Shown: piece after piece, positions 36,113 through 45,293 of the stretch
Position numbering within the stretch: the stretch's first letter is position 1
How the letters are laid out: each line of letters begins with the position of its first letter
Assembly (NCBI GenBank): GCA_902774155.1
Contig: CACYHF010000019.1
Location: 1 to 52,945 of the forward strand
Origin: an uncultured Bacteroidia bacterium
GTDB lineage: Bacteria; Bacteroidota; Bacteroidia; Bacteroidales; UBA932
Direction: 5' to 3'
DNA: 52,945 bases
Position numbers and translations under genes: made by a program
The notes under the pieces: generated by a model
What the model saw: the letters and a program-made list of their open reading frames with translations, nothing else
Databases searched by the model: none
What the model was told of the DNA's origin: nothing

Positions 36113-37609
36113 TTACTTTTTATTCTTGAACTTCTTCACGTTGTTGGTAATAATCTGCTTCTTGCCCTTGGGTGCGTCGGGCTGGATGATCTGGACGCCC
36201 TGGAGGGTGAGGCCGTTCACGTCATCGGCCACGATGCCGGGACGGTAATCCACGTCCTTGACGCTGATCTTCACGTTCTTCATCACCAGGTTATCGGCGT
36301 GACGGATATAGAAGCCCCAGGCGGGGAGCTCCTTCCAGTTGGAGAACTCGGGATAGCTCTCTTCCAGTTCGGGAATGGCCTCCAGTTCGGCCTTGGAGGT
36401 GCCGCAGTAGGCATAATCGGGATCGGCCTTGCCGGGATAGACAATCTCGATGTTCTCCAGGGTCAGGTTCTCGATGGGCATTCCGGGGATACCCTGGATG
36501 CCGCTGGGACAGACGTTGCGGGGCAGGTCCTCCACCGGGCCTTCGTACATATAACCGGCATCCGGCTTGTCGAAGGGAACTTCGGCATAGACGTTCTTGA
36601 TGACGATGTTCTTCATATACGGATTGTCGCCGGGACGGCGGGATCCGGTGCGGATGAAGATGGGGTTGCCGGTATTGATGCTCTGCACACCGTCAATTAC
36701 CACGTCCTCAATCTGGGCGCCGTCCACCGTGGCGATGGTAATGGCCGAACGGTAGGTGTCGTAGATATAGACGTTGCGGAAGGTGAAGTTCTTGAACTTT
36801 CCAAGGGTGAAAGTGCCGAATTTGATGCCGTTGGCGCTGGAGCGGCCGCGGCAGTTCTCCACCAGGATGTTCTCGGAGACGCCGTCCTTGCTGTGGCTCT
36901 TGAAGCAATAGACGTCATCGGCGGCGTCGAAGTCGCAGTTGCGGATGACCACGTTGGAGCAGTCCACGATGTCGATACCGTCGTTGTTCCAGTAGGACTT
37001 GGCATCCACTTTCACGCCGTCCACCAGGATGTTGCAGCATTTGTCGTACTGCTGGTTCCAGCTGGCGGGGTCGCGCAGGGTGATGTCCTTGACGGTAATG
37101 CCGTCGCACTTGAAGAAATGAATATTCTCGGGACGCTTGCTTTCCTGGAGACGGTCCAGTTTGAGCGGGTCTTCAATCAGTCCCATATGGACATAATCCA
37201 CACCCTTGGTGGCCACCAGGAATCCGCGGCAGTTGATTTCACCTTTGCCGGTGATGCCGATATTCTTCTGCATGATCGAGAAAATCATCGCGGTCCACTT
37301 GGCGTCCACATCCCTTACGTAGTCCCAGGGATTCAGAGAGCCCAGGAGACGGGCGCCTTCCTCGATGTGCAGGGTAACGTCGGATTTGATGTAGATGGAA
37401 CCGGTCACAAAGTCTCCGCCCTGGAAAATCAGGCGGCCTCCCCCATTGGCGGAAATGTAGTCGATGGCCGCCTGGATAATGGCGGTGTTGAGGGTTTCAC
37501 CGTCGGCCTTGGCGCCAAAGTCGGTGGCGAGATAATCCTTGGCCGTGGCCGAGAAGGAAACGGCTCCAGCCAGGGCAAGGGTCATTGCAAGTTTAATTAA
37601 TTTCTTCAT
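36113..37609 (-). CDS. Glycoside hydrolase family 28-like (polygalacturonase family)
   Basis: A 498-residue secreted right-handed beta-helix enzyme. The start at 37609 gives a normal signal peptide (cut near FSATA-KDY); an in-frame ATG at 37660 lies inside the upstream gene and was rejected. Catalytic Asp motifs are visible as NNDGIDIVD and FDAADDVYCFKS. The third GH28 motif (His-containing) is replaced by GRSSANGIKFGT, as in some Bacteroidetes GH28 subgroups, so substrate or activity may differ from classical polygalacturonase. The protein would act on galacturonan- or rhamnogalacturonan-type chains in the periplasm. It lies 17 nt after the GH127-type gene in the same operon. Confidence 0.85.
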   Translation of the reverse strand: MKKLIKLAMTLALAGAVSFSATAKDYLATDFGAKADGETLNTAIIQAAIDYISANGGGRLIFQGGDFVTGSIYIKSDVTLHIEEGARLLGSLNPWDYVRDVDAKWTAMIFSIMQKNIGITGKGEINCRGFLVATKGVDYVHMGLIEDPLKLDRLQESKRPENIHFFKCDGITVKDITLRDPASWNQQYDKCCNILVDGVKVDAKSYWNNDGIDIVDCSNVVIRNCDFDAADDVYCFKSHSKDGVSENILVENCRGRSSANGIKFGTFTLGKFKNFTFRNVYIYDTYRSAITIATVDGAQIEDVVIDGVQSINTGNPIFIRTGSRRPGDNPYMKNIVIKNVYAEVPFDKPDAGYMYEGPVEDLPRNVCPSGIQGIPGMPIENLTLENIEIVYPGKADPDYAYCGTSKAELEAIPELEESYPEFSNWKELPAWGFYIRHADNLVMKNVKISVKDVDYRPGIVADDVNGLTLQGVQIIQPDAPKGKKQIITNNVKKFKNKK

Positions 37610-37626
37610 TTTTAGGTGTTTATTAA

Positions 37627-39384
37627 TTATTGTTTGATTTGAAACCATGTTGTACGCCACTGCGGTCCGTCATCGAATGGAGGCATGAGCGCAATGGGTT
37701 TTAAGCGTAGCGTTCCGGCCAGGAGCTCTCCGTTGCCGTCCAGGCGGGCTGCGGCGATTTCCTCCCGCGTCAGAGGCAAGGAGTTCGGCTGTTCGAAGCT
37801 GTCCGGGTGGTTGGTGGCAAAGACCAGCGGCCCCACGCAGAAAGTAACGTAATGGCGCGTAAAACCGTTGTACCAGTTGGAGAAGTTGTATTCGTTCTTA
37901 CCGGCATTGCGGTATTCCCAGATCTTTTCCAGGGTGCGCACCTCCAAGGGAAAATCGATTTCCAGACAGTCCCCTTCTTTCCAGGAGCGTTTAACGCGGA
38001 TATAGCCGCCCTTCTCCCTGGCCTCCAGCTTTTTTCCGTTGACTTTCACCGTAAAGGATTCCGCCCATTCGGGCCGATGCACGGCAAGGGTGAAACTGCC
38101 CCGGCCATCCACCTTGAATACCACCTTGCCGCTCCGGGCATAGTCCGAAAGCTGGCGAATCTGAACCGAATTCCCCTTTAAGGATGTTTCATAGGAGGAT
38201 TCGGAAATAATGTTCACATAAACGCCGTCTTTCCGCGTTTCGTACATATACACGGGAACGTCTTCCAGGGCGGTCATACCGCTGCTCCAGCAGCAGGCCC
38301 AGTCTCCCCTGGGGGTGAGTTCCCCGTTGGTACGAACGTAATACTCCCAGCGCAGGCCGTCTTCGGCCCGGGCGGCCATCAGGGCATTATAGGAGGTTTT
38401 CTCCAGTTCCCCGGCATATTTCCCGTCGCCGCTGATCCGCAGCATTTCCCAGGTGAAATGCATCCATTCCATCACCGAGCAGGTTTCGGTACACTCATAA
38501 GGGGCCCATTCGGCCGGACGGTTGAACAGTTCCCAGCAATAGTTAATGCCGCCCCAGGGACCACCGAGGGTGGTCAGGTGGGCGCTGCGGATGTTCTCCC
38601 AGGCCTGGGTGCAGGCTTCCAGCAGGCGTACGTCCCCAAACAATTGGTAGGCCTTGGCCATGCCTGTGAGGCAGCGGTTCATCTCATAGATTTTTCCGTT
38701 GCCGATGAGGGAAACGTCATACCCCTTCCGGGCCAGCGTAATCAGTTGGAGGCAGGGCGTGTTGTCCAGTTCGAAGATGCAGCGGTCGATGAGTTCCTTC
38801 ACCACCGGATCCGGGCGCAGGATATATAGGTCACAAAGTGGATCCAGGATGCCGCAGCCGGCCATACCGCTGTGCTGGCCGGTCTGGGCAATCTTGATAC
38901 CCTGGTCAAAGACGGTCCAATGCAGGAATCCGGCGATGCGCAGGGCGCAATCGGCATAACGGGGCTGGTCCAGGGCTATGCTGGCTTCGGTGAAACCTTT
39001 GATCAGATAGGCCATGATCCAGGTGTCCCAGTCCACCTTCATCTCTTCGGGTCCGGGGCGATGATAATAGCGTTTGTCTTCCCGGTAACAGCCCAGGTAG
39101 CCGTTCTCCTCCTGACGGGACATAAGATAATCGGCCACGGAAACCAGTTTCTCCCGCAGTACGGGATCTCCGGTGCGCTCATAGGCCTTGGCGGCGGTGT
39201 ACATCCACTTGCCGGCGTGCTCACCCTGCCAGCCGCCTTTCCCCTGCGCCACCATTTCCGGGCTGAACAGGTGGATGGCATAGCTCTCCGGACCCGTTAT
39301 ATACTGCGAGAGGCGGCCGTTGTAGCCGGCGTCCACAGCGTGGCCCAGAAGACCGCCGATGGTGATGACGAGAAGCAGTTTCAT
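37627..39384 (-). CDS. GH127-type (DUF1680) beta-L-arabinofuranosidase-like enzyme
   Basis: A 585-residue (alpha/alpha)6-barrel glycosidase with a likely N-terminal signal peptide. The metal-cysteine catalytic set of GH127 is present: E300-T-C302 in ECTETCSVMEW and the Cys pair C364-C365 in GDWACCWSSG, corresponding to E338/C340 and C417/C418 of characterised GH127. In that family a zinc-bound Cys is the nucleophile. A C-terminal beta-sandwich (about 430-520) follows. Related families GH137, GH142 and GH146 share the domain, so the exact family is open. Its start shares one base with the stop of the upstream EEP gene. Confidence 0.85.
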   Translation of the reverse strand: MKLLLVITIGGLLGHAVDAGYNGRLSQYITGPESYAIHLFSPEMVAQGKGGWQGEHAGKWMYTAAKAYERTGDPVLREKLVSVADYLMSRQEENGYLGCYREDKRYYHRPGPEEMKVDWDTWIMAYLIKGFTEASIALDQPRYADCALRIAGFLHWTVFDQGIKIAQTGQHSGMAGCGILDPLCDLYILRPDPVVKELIDRCIFELDNTPCLQLITLARKGYDVSLIGNGKIYEMNRCLTGMAKAYQLFGDVRLLEACTQAWENIRSAHLTTLGGPWGGINYCWELFNRPAEWAPYECTETCSVMEWMHFTWEMLRISGDGKYAGELEKTSYNALMAARAEDGLRWEYYVRTNGELTPRGDWACCWSSGMTALEDVPVYMYETRKDGVYVNIISESSYETSLKGNSVQIRQLSDYARSGKVVFKVDGRGSFTLAVHRPEWAESFTVKVNGKKLEAREKGGYIRVKRSWKEGDCLEIDFPLEVRTLEKIWEYRNAGKNEYNFSNWYNGFTRHYVTFCVGPLVFATNHPDSFEQPNSLPLTREEIAAARLDGNGELLAGTLRLKPIALMPPFDDGPQWRTTWFQIKQ

Positions 39385-40211
39385 TATTCCAGTACGGCAA
39401 TCACAGGATAATGGTCCGATACGAAGGGCATATTGTCATACTCCTTGGTAAGGCGGGTAAGGCTGGTGCACTTCTCAAAACCGGAATAGAAGATATAGTC
39501 GATGTGACGGGTGCCCGAAACCTTGCCCCAGTCGTGCCAGGTGGGGCCTTCGTCCACTTCCGGGGCGGTCTCCCAGGCATCCTGCATGATGGCACGCAGG
39601 TCCGTCAGGCAAGGATCGTCGGGATAAACGTTGAAATCCCCGGTGAGGATCATGGGGAAGCCGTCCGGATTCATCTGGCCGATCCTTTCCACGATGAGCG
39701 CCAGGCCGTTGCGGCGGGCATTCTCACCCACGTGGTCCAGGTGCGTGTTCACAAAGAAGAATTCCTTCTTGTCGGAAAGGTCCTTGAGCAGGGTCCAGGT
39801 GGCGGTGCGGCGGCAGGCGGCGTCCCAGCCCAGCGAGGGTTCGTCAGGGGTTTCGGACAGCCAGTAGGTGCCCCAATCCAGCAGTTGGATGCGGGTGGTA
39901 TCAAAGAATACCGACATATGCTCCCCCTTCTTCACGCCGTCCTCACGGCCCACACCCACGCATTGATACATCGGGCATTGCTCCAAGATGTAATCCAGCT
40001 GGAAATCCACGGCTTCCTGCACGCCGAAAACGGCCGGACGCTGGTCCAGGATCATATCGGCGGCAGCCTTTCTACGGTACTGCCAGGAATTCTCGTGGTC
40101 GTTGGCGACGCCCGCCCGGACGTTAAAGGTCATCACTTTCACGGGGGTTACGGAAGGCTGGCAGGCCAGGACGGAGAAAGCCGCTGCCAGTATAAAGAGC
40201 TTTTTTTTCAT
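39384..40211 (-). CDS. Endonuclease/exonuclease/phosphatase (EEP) family lipoprotein
   Basis: A 275-residue exported EEP-fold phosphodiesterase with lipobox SVLAC. All family motifs are visible: VMTFNVRAG (metal Asn), FGVQEA (metal Glu), FVNTHLDHVGENARR, ILTGDFNVYPDD, and the C-terminal FVSDHYPV with the catalytic His. Such lipoproteins accompany Bacteroidetes glycan operons; substrates could be sugar phosphates, phosphodiesters on glycans or nucleic acid. Context favours a phosphate or phosphodiester on the target glycan (inference). It lies 12 nt after the GH29 gene. Confidence 0.87.
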   Translation of the reverse strand: MKKKLFILAAAFSVLACQPSVTPVKVMTFNVRAGVANDHENSWQYRRKAAADMILDQRPAVFGVQEAVDFQLDYILEQCPMYQCVGVGREDGVKKGEHMSVFFDTTRIQLLDWGTYWLSETPDEPSLGWDAACRRTATWTLLKDLSDKKEFFFVNTHLDHVGENARRNGLALIVERIGQMNPDGFPMILTGDFNVYPDDPCLTDLRAIMQDAWETAPEVDEGPTWHDWGKVSGTRHIDYIFYSGFEKCTSLTRLTKEYDNMPFVSDHYPVIAVLE

Positions 40212-40223
40212 TTCCGGAATAGT

Positions 40224-41558
40224 TTACAGGTTAATCTCAATGATGTAGTCAATGCTGCAATCTGCATCCTGCGGCACCTGGACGGTGAAATCGGTCTTGC
40301 CTTTCTTGAACGGAAGTACCGTTCCATCGGCAAAGGCCTTCACAGCGCCTTTCTTTACCTTGAGCGTGAAAGGAAGGGTAATGGTGCCGTTTTCGGGCAT
40401 TTCCAGTACGTGCAGGAAAATCTTGCCCTCCTTGTGAGTGAGTACGCCCCAGGGCTGGGGTTTAAGCATAGTGGCACGCGTGCCATAGATGCTTTCTCCA
40501 TTGATAGCCATCCACTCACCCATCTCTGCCAGGCGGGTTACGCTTCCTTCCGGGATGGTGCCATCCGGGCCGGGGCCCACGTTCAGCAGCAGGTTGGCAT
40601 TGCGTCCGGCAATGCTCACCAGCGTCCGGAGCAGGTCCGGAACCGTCTTCCACTTCGGATCCCGCAGATTGTAGCCCCAGTTGTCGTTGAGCGTCTTGCA
40701 GGTTTCCAGGGCCAGGTCCTGGCTCACATGGCTGGTGCGGCTGTAACCGGATTCGTTCTCTCCGGGGATGTCGCGTTCGAATATCTGGATGTCCTCTCCG
40801 GGAATGGGCACGCGGTGATGGTTATTGGCCACCAGACAGGAAGGCTGAAGGGTATGGATAAGCTTGTAGATGCGCTCATAGCCCCAGTCGAAGTCCACTT
40901 TCAGCGGCTGGCCCTCCTCTGGTTTCTTAATCTTGGCCCAGTCGCCGTCGAACCAGATGCAGCCGATGGGGCCGTAGTTGGTGAGAAGTTCGGTAATCTG
41001 CTCACACATGAAGTCCAGGTAATGGGCATAATCGGCCTTGGGATTGCCGTCGCCGCGGGGATAGTCGTCGCGGCCCCAGTCCAGCAGGGAATAATAGAAA
41101 TTCAGGCCGATTCCCTCTGCGTGGCAGGCGTCGGCCAGCTCCTTGATGGGATCCCTGTGCCAGGGCGTGGCGTCCATCACATTGTAGGGCGAGGCCTTGG
41201 TGGCGAACATGGAGAAGCCGTCATGGTGACGGGAGGTGATGGTGATATACTTGGCGCCGGAAGCCTTGATCTGGCGTACCCACTGCCGGGCATCGAATCG
41301 GGAAGGATAGAAACCGCCCGGATACGTGGAATACGTTTCATAAGGGACCTTCTCATTGTACATCACCCATTCGCCCTGGGCCAGCATGGAATACACGCCC
41401 CAGTGGATGAAAACGCCGAATTTCTCGTCGCGGAACTGTTCCTTGGCAGCCACCGCTTCCGCAGTGGGAACATACCCCTTGATGCCTTCCTCTATATCGG
41501 GAAGGAGGGGGGCTTGGGAAAGGCCCAGAAAGGCCGACAACAATAATGTGGTTAGCAT
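40224..41558 (-). CDS. Alpha-L-fucosidase, GH29
   Basis: A 444-residue secreted retaining fucosidase with a short signal peptide (cut near LGLSQA). The fucose-binding residues sit in FGVFIHWGVYS (about 47-57) and SRHHDGF (109-115). The nucleophile is D204 in IGCIWFDGDW. The barrel is followed by a small C-terminal beta domain. No motif separates the GH29-A and GH29-B subfamilies with confidence. Terminal alpha-L-fucose occurs on xyloglucan, rhamnogalacturonan and host glycoproteins, so it is compatible with the rest of the operon. It starts 1 nt after the metallophosphoesterase stop. Confidence 0.93.
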   Translation of the reverse strand: MLTTLLLSAFLGLSQAPLLPDIEEGIKGYVPTAEAVAAKEQFRDEKFGVFIHWGVYSMLAQGEWVMYNEKVPYETYSTYPGGFYPSRFDARQWVRQIKASGAKYITITSRHHDGFSMFATKASPYNVMDATPWHRDPIKELADACHAEGIGLNFYYSLLDWGRDDYPRGDGNPKADYAHYLDFMCEQITELLTNYGPIGCIWFDGDWAKIKKPEEGQPLKVDFDWGYERIYKLIHTLQPSCLVANNHHRVPIPGEDIQIFERDIPGENESGYSRTSHVSQDLALETCKTLNDNWGYNLRDPKWKTVPDLLRTLVSIAGRNANLLLNVGPGPDGTIPEGSVTRLAEMGEWMAINGESIYGTRATMLKPQPWGVLTHKEGKIFLHVLEMPENGTITLPFTLKVKKGAVKAFADGTVLPFKKGKTDFTVQVPQDADCSIDYIIEINL

Positions 41559-41559
41559 A

Positions 41560-42936
41560 TCAGTTTGTTTTTGAATTATTTACAGAAAATTCACAGGTGA
41601 TGGGTTCGCTCCGGGCATCCCAGGAATCCACGGCCACCAGGGTCGCGGTGTACGCCCCTTCTTCCAGATCTGCCAGAGACAATTCATAATCCGCTTTCAT
41701 CTGGGACGGCAGCGGAACCCGGTAAAAATCGGCCAGGATCTTTTTCTCCGCTACGGGCACTCCATCCCGGCTGATGGTGATCCGGTAATGGTGCACGAAT
41801 TCGTCGTCCTTCCCGGCGGCGAAGCACAGTTTGCCGTCTTTGTATTCGGCCGATGAGAGCACCGGCGGCGTGTTCCGGGCCCGGAGGGTTTCGTGATTGT
41901 AGCGGGCCAAATGGGACAAGTTCTTACGGGGCGCCGGCAGTTCCCAGAGGTCCCCTATTACCGCCTTGTTATAGAAATCCATGCGGGTGAGGCGCGCATT
42001 TCCCTTTTTGTCGAACTGCAGCAACAGGCCCTGCGAGAACTTCCCGGCGCCCTTCATAGTGGTGACGGTGGCCATATCCTCATAGTTTCCGTTGTCGATG
42101 GCCATATAACTGGTAGAAGCGGTGCCCACGGCGGTGAAACTCCCCTGCCAGATGCTGCGAGGGTCGTTCAGGGGGAAGTGCAGGTGGCCGCCGAAGGTGA
42201 TTACCTGGGGATAACGGGATAGGATTTCGCTGAGTTCCTTGGTGGACCAGTAGTCTCCCAGGCGGGTGTAGGTATCCTGCAGGACGGAACCGTAGCAGGT
42301 GCCGTAGATCATAGGATGGGTCAGGAGGATGACATACCGGTCCGGATCCTTTGCCGTAATCTCCTGCAGGCGGGCCTCCAGCCATTCCAGGACCGCAGGG
42401 TTATAGGTAATGGGGCTGGAATGGTCCGGCGTAAGGCAAAGGATATGGTAAGGGCCGATCACGCAGTGCCGGCATTCCAGCGAATCCCGCATAACTGAAT
42501 CCTGATCCGTAAGGAAATAATCTTCTCCCAGAATGGTATGGAAAACCGCGTGCTGGGCCACCGTCTCTTCCGTCCAGCGGTACTGGGGATTCATATCGTG
42601 GTTGCCGATGGTATACACCAGTGGAACCGTCGCCGGGTCCAGCACTTCCTCATAGAGTTTCCTGAACGTAACCAGCTGGGGCGGCGTGGCGGTATTGATG
42701 AGGTCTCCCACCACCAGGACGCCGTCCAGTTTCCCCTCCGTGGCCTCTACCAGCTGGGTGAGGACGTTGTGGAACTTCTCTTCCGAACCATAACCGTTCC
42801 CGATATGCGTATCACTGATGACACCCAGGGAAAGGACGATGGAATTTTCGTCAAAACGACCGGTCTGTTGGCCGCAAGCGAGCAGAAGAGGAAGGGTCAG
42901 GAGACCCAGGATGAGGCGGGCACATTTCATAGGCAT
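41560..42936 (-). CDS. Calcineurin-like metallophosphoesterase lipoprotein
   Basis: A 458-residue exported phosphoesterase with lipobox LLLAC; a second Met two codons later (42930) is an equal start. The dinuclear metal site is complete: GVISDTHIG, VVGDLIN, IGNHDMN, LLTHPMIYG and FGGHLHFP. A C-terminal fibronectin-like domain of about 110 residues follows (VLSSAEYKDGKLCFAAG). It is the promoter-proximal gene of the 11.7 kb minus-strand glycan operon, divergent from GH92. With the EEP protein it gives this operon two exported phosphoesterases, hinting at a phosphorylated substrate. Natural substrate unknown. Confidence 0.9.
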   Translation of the reverse strand: MPMKCARLILGLLTLPLLLACGQQTGRFDENSIVLSLGVISDTHIGNGYGSEEKFHNVLTQLVEATEGKLDGVLVVGDLINTATPPQLVTFRKLYEEVLDPATVPLVYTIGNHDMNPQYRWTEETVAQHAVFHTILGEDYFLTDQDSVMRDSLECRHCVIGPYHILCLTPDHSSPITYNPAVLEWLEARLQEITAKDPDRYVILLTHPMIYGTCYGSVLQDTYTRLGDYWSTKELSEILSRYPQVITFGGHLHFPLNDPRSIWQGSFTAVGTASTSYMAIDNGNYEDMATVTTMKGAGKFSQGLLLQFDKKGNARLTRMDFYNKAVIGDLWELPAPRKNLSHLARYNHETLRARNTPPVLSSAEYKDGKLCFAAGKDDEFVHHYRITISRDGVPVAEKKILADFYRVPLPSQMKADYELSLADLEEGAYTATLVAVDSWDARSEPITCEFSVNNSKTN

Positions 42937-42965
42937 AAAGTTAATGAAAAATCGGCAATAATGTT

Positions 42966-42973
42966 TATCTTTG
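42966..42973 (+). promoter_or_regulatory. -7 box of the GH92 pair
   Basis: TATCTTTG matches TAnnTTTG exactly and ends 4 nt before the ATG at 42978, predicting transcription starting at or next to the A of ATG. No good -33 box lies 19-21 nt upstream. Confidence 0.5.
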
Positions 42974-42977
42974 AGGT

Positions 42978-45293
42978 ATGAAAACGCATTTTTTCCTTTT
43001 GGCCTTCGCGCTGAGCCTGAGTGTGAGCCTTTCGGCCCAACACGTACAGTATGTGAATCCGTTTATCGGCACCGCCGGGATGGGGCATACCTTCCCCGGA
43101 GCCTGCGTCCCCTTCGGCGGCGTGCAGCTCTCGCCCGACACAGAAATGATTCCCCACAACATCAAAGGCGTCTATCAGCCGCGCACTTATGAATACTGCG
43201 CCGGCTACCAGTACGACGACCCCACCATCGTGGGCTTCAGCCATACGCATTTCAGCGGCACCGGACACTCGGACCTGGGCGATATCCTGCTCATGCCCGG
43301 AACCGGTGAGATCCAGCTGGTGCCCGGAACGGCGGAAAAGCCGGAGGAAGGTTACCGCCAGCGTTTCAGTCACGAAACCGAATCGGCCGGCGCCGGTCAC
43401 TATGAGGTAACCCTGGCCGACAGCGACATCCGGGTGGAACTCACGGCCACCCAGCGTGTGGGGGTGCACCGCTACACCTTCCCCGCCGGGGCCGAAGGCC
43501 ACCTGGTGCTGGACCTGGACCACGGCATCTACAATTACGACGGCAAAACCCTCTGGGCCGAAGTAAGGGTGCTGAGCCCCACGCTCATCACGGGCTACCG
43601 TATCACCAACGGATGGGCCCGCACCAACTATACCTACTTTGCCATCAGTTTCTCCAGCCCCATCACCGAATACGGTTATGAAGACAAGGCGCCGGTGTAC
43701 TACAAAGGCGGCTATGCTAAATTCCCGCAGTACCACAACTTCCCGGAAATGGCCGGCCGGAAACTGGCCGCCTGGTTCCGCTTTGATACGCAGGCCCAGC
43801 CGGAACTCACCGTGAAAGTGGGCATTTCAGCCACGGGCATGACCGGTGCGCTCAAAAACCTGGAGGCCGAAGCCGGAGACAAGAGCTTCGACCAGCTCCG
43901 CTGCCAGGCGGAACAGGCCTGGGAAAAGGAACTCTCTTGCCTGGAGGTGGAGGGCACCGAGGCCGAAAAGACGATGTTCTACACCTCGCTGTACCATACG
44001 ATGATCAATCCCTCCGTCTATATGGACGTGGACGGCCTGTACCGGGGACTAGACCATGAGCTGCACCTGGCCAATGGCTTCACCAACTACACCGTTTTCT
44101 CCCTCTGGGACACCTACCGGGCCGAACATCCCTTCCTGGCCCTGTTCAAACCCCAGCGTGACGAAGATATGATTGCCTCCATGCTGGCCCACTACCAGCA
44201 AAGCGTACACGGTATGCTGCCGGTCTGGAGCCATATGGCCAACGAGAACTGGTGTATGACGGGTTACCACAGCGTAAGCGTACTGTCAGACGCCATCGCC
44301 AAGGGCTTGAAAGTGGACGGAAAAGAGGCCCTGGAGGCTATGGTCTCCACCTCCACCGTTCCCTGGTACGGCGGACTGGGAGAATACATGAAACTGGGCT
44401 ACGTGCCGCTGGAAGCCAGCGCCACGGCCGCCAGCAACACCTTGGAGTATTCCTACGATGACTGGGCCATCGCCGCCGCGGCAGAGCGTCTGGGAGACAA
44501 GGAAACCGCCGCCCGCTATTATGAGAGGGCAGCCTATTACCGGAACATCTTCGACCCGTCCATCGCCCTGGCACGCCCCCGTTACAACGACGGAACTTTC
44601 AAGGCCGATTTCGACATTAAACAAACTGTAGGACAGGGCTTTATCGAGGGCAATTCGCAGAATTTCTCCTTCCACGCCCCGCAGGACGTGAACGGTCTCC
44701 TGCAGCTGATGGGCGGTGACAAACGCTTCATCGCCACCCTGGACGACCTCTTCGGCACCCACCTGCCGGAATACTGCTACGCAGACAATGAAGACGTCAC
44801 CGAGGAATGCCTCCTGGGCGGCTATGTCCACGGAAACGAGCCCAGCCACCACATCCCCTACCTCTATGCCTGGACCTCTCAGCCGTGGAAAACCCAGTAC
44901 TGGCTGCGGGAAATCATCGACCGCTTCTATCGGCCCGAGATTCGCGGCCTGGGCGGCAACGACGACTGCGGCCAGATGAGCGCCTGGTACATCTTCTCCG
45001 TCCTGGGCTTCTATTCTGTCTGCCCCGGCACCGACCAATACGTGATCGGCGCGCCTTACCTGCCTTATGCCAAGCTTCAGTTCGACAACGGCAAGGTCCT
45101 GGAAATCAAGGCCCCCGGCGTAAGCGACACCAACCGCTATGTAAAGGCCGTCAAGCTCAACGGAAAGCCGGTGGACAAACTTTACCTCACGCACGAGGAA
45201 TTGCTGCAGGGCGGCACGCTGGAATTCATTATGACCAAGACCCCCAACAAACGCCGCGGCACTTCCGCTAACGCAAAACCTTACTCGCTATGA
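42978..45293 (+). CDS. Glycoside hydrolase family 92 exo-alpha-mannosidase (first copy)
   Basis: A 771-residue secreted, calcium-dependent inverting mannosidase. Signal peptide cut near SLSAQ; the N-terminal beta-sandwich begins VNPFIGTAGMGHTFPGA, the GH92 hallmark. The (alpha/alpha)6 barrel carries the acid E621 in HGNEPSHH and the base pair D662/D663 in GNDDCGQMSAWY. GH92 enzymes remove alpha-1,2/3/4/6-linked mannose from N-glycans and yeast mannan. No subsite motif settles the linkage. The mRNA is likely leaderless. It is coupled to a second GH92 by a 4-nt overlap. Confidence 0.95.
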   Translation: MKTHFFLLAFALSLSVSLSAQHVQYVNPFIGTAGMGHTFPGACVPFGGVQLSPDTEMIPHNIKGVYQPRTYEYCAGYQYDDPTIVGFSHTHFSGTGHSDLGDILLMPGTGEIQLVPGTAEKPEEGYRQRFSHETESAGAGHYEVTLADSDIRVELTATQRVGVHRYTFPAGAEGHLVLDLDHGIYNYDGKTLWAEVRVLSPTLITGYRITNGWARTNYTYFAISFSSPITEYGYEDKAPVYYKGGYAKFPQYHNFPEMAGRKLAAWFRFDTQAQPELTVKVGISATGMTGALKNLEAEAGDKSFDQLRCQAEQAWEKELSCLEVEGTEAEKTMFYTSLYHTMINPSVYMDVDGLYRGLDHELHLANGFTNYTVFSLWDTYRAEHPFLALFKPQRDEDMIASMLAHYQQSVHGMLPVWSHMANENWCMTGYHSVSVLSDAIAKGLKVDGKEALEAMVSTSTVPWYGGLGEYMKLGYVPLEASATAASNTLEYSYDDWAIAAAAERLGDKETAARYYERAAYYRNIFDPSIALARPRYNDGTFKADFDIKQTVGQGFIEGNSQNFSFHAPQDVNGLLQLMGGDKRFIATLDDLFGTHLPEYCYADNEDVTEECLLGGYVHGNEPSHHIPYLYAWTSQPWKTQYWLREIIDRFYRPEIRGLGGNDDCGQMSAWYIFSVLGFYSVCPGTDQYVIGAPYLPYAKLQFDNGKVLEIKAPGVSDTNRYVKAVKLNGKPVDKLYLTHEELLQGGTLEFIMTKTPNKRRGTSANAKPYSL

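Noticed and set aside
37610-37660. Longer N-terminus for the GH28 protein
   Set aside because: The extra 17 residues overlap the upstream gene and displace the signal peptide.
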